DNA of 34,361 nt from Bacteroidia bacterium (lineage in GTDB: Bacteria > Bacteroidota > Bacteroidia > Bacteroidales > BM520): assembly GCA_009930445.1 (NCBI GenBank), contig RZYD01000004.1, forward strand, positions 1-34,361, in the 5' to 3' direction. The notes under the pieces were generated by a model, which made no database searches, was not told the origin of the DNA, and saw only the letters and a list, made by a program, of their open reading frames with translations. The translations under genes and the position numbers were made by a program. This document shows positions 27,609-33,189 of the stretch, one piece after another; position 1 is the first letter of the stretch; each line of letters opens with the position of its first letter.

Positions 27609-28541
27609 TTATTTTACCATTTTAGGACTATTTAAAAAGTCCATTAAATATTTTTGAGCAGTAGATTGCTGTATTTTTAAACTCTTAATATTCTGACCAG
27701 TATAGTTATTATATACCTCAACCATAATCTCAACTTTCTCCTTAGTTAACCCGTCATCAAGGCTTATCTCAGCCTCCTTTGCCAAGACCCTGACTAGCTT
27801 ACTAAAATAATCAACTCCTTTATCCTCTTTGACTACCTCAGGCTCTATCTGATTACCCTCTACAACCTCAACATTCTCCGGATTACTCTCACTCACAATA
27901 AACTCATTCTTGTTATAGACATCACTAGCAATCCCCAACTCACTAGCACATTTCTTAAGGGCGTCAGTAGAGGCACTTTTATAATCATTAGCCATATCAA
28001 CTGGCATACTGGTATTAGACTTCAAATACTTAACACTAGCACCACCGAACTGGCTTTTGACGATAGCAACATTATTGTTTTCGTCTTTAATGATTAACTT
28101 ACCTTGAACCCAAACCTGAACGACTTTGTTTCCTACTTTGACCTCTCCCTTATCAATAATCTCAAAGTCCCAACGCCAACCGAATAAATAGTTTAGAGCA
28201 GTTTTCATATAACCACCCTCAACATAACTCAGCATAGTCCCACTTGGTCCTTTTCTTTGTTTGATATACTGAGCAGGTGTTCTCTCTGCCATTTTGAGCA
28301 ACACCTTTAAATCAAAGACTGGTTTAACTAGAGATTTTTTACTCTCTACAACCAAAGCCTTATTTAACTGCTGAGATAAATCCTCAGCTTTTTGTTCTGT
28401 TTCCACTAAAGCAAGTTTCAACTCTTTAACCTGCTTACTCTCTCTAGGCTTTCTAGTAGCCTTTTTTTGAGATGTTTTTTTAGCGACTTTCTTTTTAGTA
28501 GTCTTAGCTACCTTTTTTGTCGCAGTCTTAGTCTTTGCCAT
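27609..28541 (-). CDS. Rad52-like single-strand annealing protein with Lys-rich N-terminal tail
   Basis: TALNYLFGWRWDFEIIDKGEVKVGNKVVQVWVQGKLII...DYKSASTDALKKCASELGIASDVY. Confidence 0.75.
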   Translation of the reverse strand: MAKTKTATKKVAKTTKKKVAKKTSQKKATRKPRESKQVKELKLALVETEQKAEDLSQQLNKALVVESKKSLVKPVFDLKVLLKMAERTPAQYIKQRKGPSGTMLSYVEGGYMKTALNYLFGWRWDFEIIDKGEVKVGNKVVQVWVQGKLIIKDENNNVAIVKSQFGGASVKYLKSNTSMPVDMANDYKSASTDALKKCASELGIASDVYNKNEFIVSESNPENVEVVEGNQIEPEVVKEDKGVDYFSKLVRVLAKEAEISLDDGLTKEKVEIMVEVYNNYTGQNIKSLKIQQSTAQKYLMDFLNSPKMVK

Positions 28542-28569
28542 AGATATAAGATTAAATTATTATATTATA

Positions 28570-28598
28570 ATTATACACCATTTTATTAACTAACCCAA
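28570..28598 (-). promoter_or_regulatory. Promoter TTGGGT-N17-TATAAT (GGTGTATAAT family)
   Basis: plus strand ATTATA 28570-28575, ACCCAA 28593-28598. Confidence 0.55.
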
Positions 28599-28835
28599 GT
28601 CTTTCTTTACAAGGACAATATTTCTCCAAACTCTACCACCCTTTTTTTTAATAACTCTAATCCTGCCTTTATCAATTAAAGACTGAATAAACTTTTGAGC
28701 ACCTGTCGGGCTGATTGAGAATTTGTCAGCGATTTCTTGCCTTGTAGGAGAATAGTTATTGTCAACTATATATCCAAGAATATAGGCAAATATATCCTCC
28801 TCTCTGCTTGTTAGTGGTAAATTTACTTTAGCCAT
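28590..28835 (-). CDS. LexA-N-terminal-like winged-helix regulator
   Basis: LTSREEDIFAYILGYIVDNNYSPTRQEIADKFSISPTGAQKFIQSLIDKGRI. Confidence 0.75.
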   Translation of the reverse strand: MAKVNLPLTSREEDIFAYILGYIVDNNYSPTRQEIADKFSISPTGAQKFIQSLIDKGRIRVIKKKGGRVWRNIVLVKKDLG

Positions 28836-28865
28836 ATACTTTTTATCATTATTATTTATATTTTA

Positions 28866-28894
28866 ATTATACACCTTTTTTTAAATTTAATCAA
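28866..28894 (-). promoter_or_regulatory. Promoter TTGATT-N17-TATAAT (GGTGTATAAT family)
   Basis: ATTATACACC at 28866-28875 with TTG-type -35. Confidence 0.5.
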
Positions 28895-28895
28895 A

Positions 28896-29246
28896 TTACT
28901 TTTTCCCCAATATTATCTTAGCAATTTTTTCAGTAGTCATACACCTCAGATTACTAATCCCAGCGTAGAAATCACAATCATTATCTAATTCTCTCTGAAC
29001 AAGAGGCTTGTGGTTTGAAAATCTTATTTTATATAATTTCTCACCCTTTTTAACAAAAACATATTTAGATATTTTGTTAGATCGTGGAATATATAACTTA
29101 ACCTCCCAACCCTCTCTCAACATCCTGAGAATAAATCTGAGATATTTAGGGGCACCATATTTCCCCTGAGATAGCTTCATCACCTTTTTGGCAATATCTC
29201 TCTCATTACAGGGTCTAGCCCTGTGGTAGTTTTTCTTAAACGCCAT
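28896..29246 (-). CDS. Hypothetical protein
   Basis: 116 aa ORF, co-directional. Confidence 0.55.
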   Translation of the reverse strand: MAFKKNYHRARPCNERDIAKKVMKLSQGKYGAPKYLRFILRMLREGWEVKLYIPRSNKISKYVFVKKGEKLYKIRFSNHKPLVQRELDNDCDFYAGISNLRCMTTEKIAKIILGKK

Positions 29247-29559
29247 ACTTAGAAATTTTTAGACTATTATAATGACGGGCGTCTTTAGCATATCTATATA
29301 AGAAATCAACAATCTCATTAAGGTCAAACTCACTCTCTCTGAACTTCACATCCCAATCAAACACGATCGCACCATAATTCAAAGCCTTACTCTTATTATT
29401 AAAGGCAATAGCCCAAAGTCCATTATCCTCAACCCAATAAAACTGATAGCCTAATTCCTCGTGATAATCAGCAGTAAAACGCATTATATCATCTAAACTG
29501 GCGAACTCTCCGAAGTCAAAGCCAACTACTAGCTTTGCTATTTCTTTTTTAGTAATCAT
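29236..29559 (-). CDS. Hypothetical protein
   Basis: 107 aa ORF, co-directional. Confidence 0.55.
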   Translation of the reverse strand: MITKKEIAKLVVGFDFGEFASLDDIMRFTADYHEELGYQFYWVEDNGLWAIAFNNKSKALNYGAIVFDWDVKFRESEFDLNEIVDFLYRYAKDARHYNSLKISKYGV

Positions 29560-29569
29560 AATTTTATAA

Positions 29570-30112
29570 TTATTTTCTAACGATTGATTTCTCTCCTAAA
29601 ATTCTCACAGTTAGGTTCTGCTTGCCAAACTTTATTGCTCTGTCTTTCTCCCAGTAGTTCATAGCAATATCTACTCTATTACCAAATCGTGAGTTCATCC
29701 TGTCCCAAACGATACATTCAAAACTCCAACCATTTGATGCTATAATCTGTAACTCAGTCCCTAGAGGCACGAAATTGGCAGCACATACATTCTGACCCTT
29801 AGCAACCTCCTCACATAAATTGACCTTTGAATAAGCACCGATACAGGGAGAACTATCAGTTTGGTTCACATCACCAACATTATAGGCAGTAACCTCTCTG
29901 ATTGTTTCGCTAACTACTTCACGAATAATAATCTCCTCTGAGTTTATCTCGTTAGTATTAGCAAGGGTTTCAATAGACTTAATTGTCTTATTACCCTCTG
30001 ACCAAATATATCCCGAAAGAACACCGACAACGATAAGCGTAAAAATGATTTTTCTTTTAAGTATTTTTCCCCTACGCTTTCGGGTCATATACTTTCTTTT
30101 TTTATTTTCCAT
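29570..30112 (-). CDS. Membrane-anchored 3D-domain (MltA/RlpA-type) cell-wall lytic protein
   Basis: TM near N-term; VTAYNVGDVNQTDSSPCIGAYSK...VCAANFVPLGTELQI...VWDRMNSRFGNRVDIAM. Confidence 0.8.
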   Translation of the reverse strand: MENKKRKYMTRKRRGKILKRKIIFTLIVVGVLSGYIWSEGNKTIKSIETLANTNEINSEEIIIREVVSETIREVTAYNVGDVNQTDSSPCIGAYSKVNLCEEVAKGQNVCAANFVPLGTELQIIASNGWSFECIVWDRMNSRFGNRVDIAMNYWEKDRAIKFGKQNLTVRILGEKSIVRK

Positions 30113-30117
30113 ATTTT

Positions 30118-30192
30118 TTAATTTTCCTCCTCCTCTGGTAGATCGTCAATATCTTGATGATTAGCAGGGAGGTAGGGATTAAAATTTAACAT
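30118..30192 (-). CDS. Possible 24-aa acidic small protein
   Basis: MLNFNPYLPANHQDIDDLPEEEEN*; fills the gap between neighbours. Confidence 0.35.
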   Translation of the reverse strand: MLNFNPYLPANHQDIDDLPEEEEN

Positions 30193-30194
30193 AA

Positions 30195-30512
30195 TTATTT
30201 ATTTAAAGTTTTAATATTAAACTCACTAATTTTTTTCTCTCCACAATGTAAATCTCTCTCTATACCTAAACCGAACTGACCTTTAAACTCCTCTAACTCA
30301 GCAAGACTGAAAGCACCCCACTTGTCATTATGGTCACCGAATAAAGATACATAGCCATAAAAACATTTATTCTCCTCATCCCACTCAGTAGCATACCAAG
30401 TCCCTGCCCCTGTCGGATTAAAGAACTTAGCAACCACGATAGGGTCTTTTTCCTCACTTTGGTCACCGACCTCTTTAAATCTCTTTTTTAACTCCTCTGT
30501 TAATAATTTCAT
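30195..30512 (-). CDS. DUF2958-like protein
   Basis: DPIVVAKFFNPTGAGTWYATEWDEENKCFYGYVSLFGDHNDKWGAFSLAELEEF. Confidence 0.8.
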   Translation of the reverse strand: MKLLTEELKKRFKEVGDQSEEKDPIVVAKFFNPTGAGTWYATEWDEENKCFYGYVSLFGDHNDKWGAFSLAELEEFKGQFGLGIERDLHCGEKKISEFNIKTLNK

Positions 30513-30518
30513 ATAATC

Positions 30519-30656
30519 TTATTTATACATCTGCTCGGCTACCTTGAACTCTAGTTCAACCACCTTACAGACTTTATTAAATTGAGCCTTTGTTATTTTC
30601 TGCTTTAGCTCAGTTAGCAGACTTCTTTGTTTTTGATGTAATTTTTTAGCTGACAT
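30519..30656 (-). CDS. Small hypothetical protein (not in ORF track)
   Basis: MSAKKLHQKQRSLLTELKQKITKAQFNKVCKVVELEFKVAEQMYK*. Confidence 0.5.
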   Translation of the reverse strand: MSAKKLHQKQRSLLTELKQKITKAQFNKVCKVVELEFKVAEQMYK

Positions 30657-30660
30657 AATT

Positions 30661-30843
30661 TTATTTAATATTTTTCTTTTTTAATATTTTTACTAATTGC
30701 TCTCTACTTAATCCATTCTTAAACTCTTTTGATTGTCTATCATAGAAATCTATTCTCTCACCCTCCTGATTATATATTCCCCATATCGGATATTTACTCA
30801 TATACTCTGAATAGATTTTTATTGTTTTGAACTCTTGTGTCAT
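30661..30843 (-). CDS. Small hypothetical protein
   Basis: 60 aa ORF downstream of promoter-like element. Confidence 0.5.
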   Translation of the reverse strand: MTQEFKTIKIYSEYMSKYPIWGIYNQEGERIDFYDRQSKEFKNGLSREQLVKILKKKNIK

Positions 30844-30870
30844 AAAATATTTTTAATTGATTATGTTAGT

Positions 30871-30899
30871 ATTATACACCATTTTATAAACCTTGTATA
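30871..30899 (-). promoter_or_regulatory. Promoter-like TATACA-N17-TATAAT (GGTGTATAAT family)
   Basis: plus strand ATTATACACCATTTTATAAACC. Confidence 0.5.
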
Positions 30900-30906
30900 G
30901 TCGTAT

Positions 30907-31260
30907 TTATACACAATAAATACGGGGGTATTTTGACTTATCCACAGAACCACTTTGAGAATGTAAGTGTATATGGCAACTATCACATAAACAAACTAAA
31001 TTATTATATTTATTATTAGTAGGCACTTCATCAATATGATGAACAACCAATTTTTTCTTTTTAAAACCACAAATCTGACAAGTATAATCATCCCTTTTTT
31101 TTATATCATCTCTTATTTTATTCCATACTCTAACATTTCTTGAATTTATACCAACTGCTATTTGCTGAGCCCTTTGATAAGATATATCAAAAATCTTTCC
31201 TATTGACTGATAAGATAATCCTTTGTTTCTTAGCTCTATTATTCTTTGATTTCTGTTCAT
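30907..31260 (-). CDS. HNH endonuclease with N-terminal HTH
   Basis: IIELRNKGLSYQSIGKIFDISYQRAQQIA; KRDDYTCQICGFKKKKLVVHHIDEVPTNNKYNNLVCLCDSCH. Confidence 0.9.
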   Translation of the reverse strand: MNRNQRIIELRNKGLSYQSIGKIFDISYQRAQQIAVGINSRNVRVWNKIRDDIKKRDDYTCQICGFKKKKLVVHHIDEVPTNNKYNNLVCLCDSCHIHLHSQSGSVDKSKYPRIYCV

Positions 31261-31320
31261 AGTATTATTTTTAATTATTATAAGCAGATCGTATCTTATC
31301 GTTGATATTTTTCAAGTCTA

Positions 31321-31350
31321 CAAAAACAAAAACCCCCAAAAAGGGGGCTT
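31321..31350 (-). terminator. Intrinsic terminator at end of lysis/late transcript
   Basis: minus strand GCCCCC-TTTTT-GGGGG followed by TTTTTGTTTTTG. Confidence 0.9.
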
Positions 31351-31432
31351 CTGTTAAAATCTCGTGGCAAAGACTTTCTGACAAGGGAGAGGAGAAAGAC
31401 CCAAGTCAGTATATAAAAATCCTTTCGGAATT

Positions 31433-32551
31433 TTATTTCAATTTTAATGTTCCCTGTATCGCCTTATCCCACTCAATCTCACCTTTCTCATTCTTAGGCA
31501 CTTCAATACCGAAATTTAAACATACACTCTCCATAGCCTCAGGACTTAAGAAAGGAAGCCATACACCCACAGCAGGGCTATTCTCATCCTTAATAATTTT
31601 TACATTTTGATTGTTAGACATATCATTCCAATTATTATTTAAGTCAATCAATGTCCAAGGGCTATAAACGAAATACCCAGCGAAATAATCACTTTGTAAT
31701 TTCTGCCAACCCTCAACTCCACAGGAATTGCCCCAAGAGTTTATCGGACTGATTGTTTTTTTATTATTTTCTAAAAATGCTTTTCCACCAAATAAAGCGT
31801 GTGACCAAGCAACCTCTAAAGGAATTTGTGGATATTCAGAAGTCCAACCTCTACCATTCTCTCCGTCAACTGCGAAAAATACTCCCAACCCCATAAGCAT
31901 AGCCCAAGCCATTTTATCCATTAACTCAGGTCCAAACCCTTTAACGCTTTTATATTCTTTACTCTTAAGGATTGAACGAACCTCTTTCAGCTCATCAGTT
32001 TCCTCAGGCTTTTCTAAATATTCTTTTTCTGAGTAAGGATTTCTGACTATCCCGTGGTCAGTTTCAAATTCGTGATAACAAGGCACTAATTCCTCAGTCC
32101 CAACTCCACGATTACAAGTCAACTTTAATCCGTCCCTTAGATAAGCACCAACTCCCTCTCCAAGAGAAATATAAGCATAAATATCCCTAGCAGATATTTT
32201 TTTATATTCTCCAGTTTCAATAAAATTTAATATCTCTAAATAATAACTCAAAGCCTGTCCTACGCAAGAACTAGATATGCCTTGATTTTTTACAGGTATT
32301 TTAAAAGGAGGAATATTTTTCTTTTTTACTTCATCAACTATCTCTCTATATCGGTCAACTCCCCAGCCCTCTCGTCCTCTTATTCCAAAAAACTCAGCCT
32401 CATCTTTACAGATCGCACGATAGCCGAGTAATAATTCAATATCAAAACCTAACTCCCAATCAAAGGGGGCAACAGAGGCAAATGCTCTATCTCTTTTGTC
32501 CTCCATTTGTTTTGACAATATTGAACTTTTACCTAAATCTTTCTCTAACAT
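31433..32551 (-). CDS. Papain-family (C1-like) cysteine peptidase
   Basis: PFKIPVKNQGISSSCVGQALSYYLEI (Cys), WSHALFGGKAF (His), SPINSWGNSCG (Asn); start revised to MLEKDLGK. Confidence 0.8.
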   Translation of the reverse strand: MLEKDLGKSSILSKQMEDKRDRAFASVAPFDWELGFDIELLLGYRAICKDEAEFFGIRGREGWGVDRYREIVDEVKKKNIPPFKIPVKNQGISSSCVGQALSYYLEILNFIETGEYKKISARDIYAYISLGEGVGAYLRDGLKLTCNRGVGTEELVPCYHEFETDHGIVRNPYSEKEYLEKPEETDELKEVRSILKSKEYKSVKGFGPELMDKMAWAMLMGLGVFFAVDGENGRGWTSEYPQIPLEVAWSHALFGGKAFLENNKKTISPINSWGNSCGVEGWQKLQSDYFAGYFVYSPWTLIDLNNNWNDMSNNQNVKIIKDENSPAVGVWLPFLSPEAMESVCLNFGIEVPKNEKGEIEWDKAIQGTLKLK

Positions 32552-32552
32552 A

Positions 32553-32843
32553 TTATTTATTAGCATTAGTTAAGACAAATTGTAGAAGTAATAAAAATCC
32601 TGAGGCTATATAAACAAATCTTTCTAATTTTCTCATTCTGTTTTCGTGGTCTTTGATTTTAGTATCAACAGCAATCTCTTGTATTTTTATTTTTTCTCCA
32701 ACCTCCTCTTTATCACATTTATTAACTTCAACTTTAGATAGTCTAGTTTTAAAGTCATTATTATCCCGTATTAAATCAGATAGACGAGTATCTATCCTAA
32801 TAAGCAGATCGTGGTCACTTTGATATTTACTTTCCTCCGACAT
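32553..32843 (-). CDS. Coiled-coil protein with C-terminal TM (XhlA-like topology)
   Basis: ...NRMRKLERFVYIASGFLLLLQFVLTNANK, next to holin. Confidence 0.6.
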   Translation of the reverse strand: MSEESKYQSDHDLLIRIDTRLSDLIRDNNDFKTRLSKVEVNKCDKEEVGEKIKIQEIAVDTKIKDHENRMRKLERFVYIASGFLLLLQFVLTNANK

Positions 32844-32848
32844 AGTTT

Positions 32849-33052
32849 CTATTTCTTAGGTTTATAATAACTCCAAATAGGTAAAATTATCGCTGACACA
32901 GCACTCACAGCGTTAATAACTGTCATTATGGTATCAGTGAAGGCTTCAGCGTTAAACTCTCCAGTATAACCCATTAGAGTTAAAATAACATAAAGTGAAG
33001 CTGATATACCTGCCCAAATTCTCCTTTGTTTTAATAGTTCTAAAATTTTCAT
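32849..33052 (-). CDS. Holin-like small membrane protein
   Basis: 67 aa, RRIWAGISASLYVILTLMGY...TVINAVSAVSAIILPIWSYYKPKK. Confidence 0.65.
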   Translation of the reverse strand: MKILELLKQRRIWAGISASLYVILTLMGYTGEFNAEAFTDTIMTVINAVSAVSAIILPIWSYYKPKK

Positions 33053-33096
33053 AAAGTTTGTATTAAGTTAGATTATTAAGTTATATTATTATATTG

Positions 33097-33156
33097 ACAT
33101 TTATGTTAATACCCTCTTTACATAAATGTTAATAGCTATATACATTTATGTTAATA
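33097..33156. repeat. Three 15-bp direct repeats ACAT(TTT/AAA)TGTTAATA type at 33097-33111, 33120-33134, 33142-33156
   Basis: ACATTTATGTTAATA / ACATAAATGTTAATA / ACATTTATGTTAATA. Confidence 0.9.
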
Positions 33157-33189
33157 GGTATAACAGCTTTTAAACAGTTAATCCACAAC

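Larger units (their letters stand above)
839..32812 (-). repeat. Dispersed orientation-locked motif RCGATC (GATCGY on +), 30 copies
   Basis: GATC starts at 839,1423,2534,4240,4939,6250,7483,8452,9761,10571,12197,14104,15262,16024,17984,19113,20329,20949,21892,22714,23898,25110,26477,27258,29080,29365,30141,31287,32411,32807. Confidence 0.85.

Noticed and set aside
839-32812. Simple restriction avoidance as the full explanation of the GATC pattern
   Set aside because: A GATC-cutting enzyme would still cut the 30 retained GATCG sites, and a palindromic target cannot produce a single orientation; avoidance may contribute but does not explain the fixed, directional flank.
612-33052. Plus-strand ORFs in the track (e.g. 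3953-4228, 4823-5149, 5167-5604, 22409-22690, 24341-24589)
   Set aside because: All lie antisense to well-supported minus-strand genes and have low-complexity Ser/Leu/Phe-rich translations typical of antisense reading; none has a recognisable domain or its own promoter.
33097-33156. Repeats interpreted as replication-origin iterons
   Set aside because: Only three copies, in a promoter-like position before the holin and far from the replication genes; a regulatory array is simpler, although an origin is not excluded.
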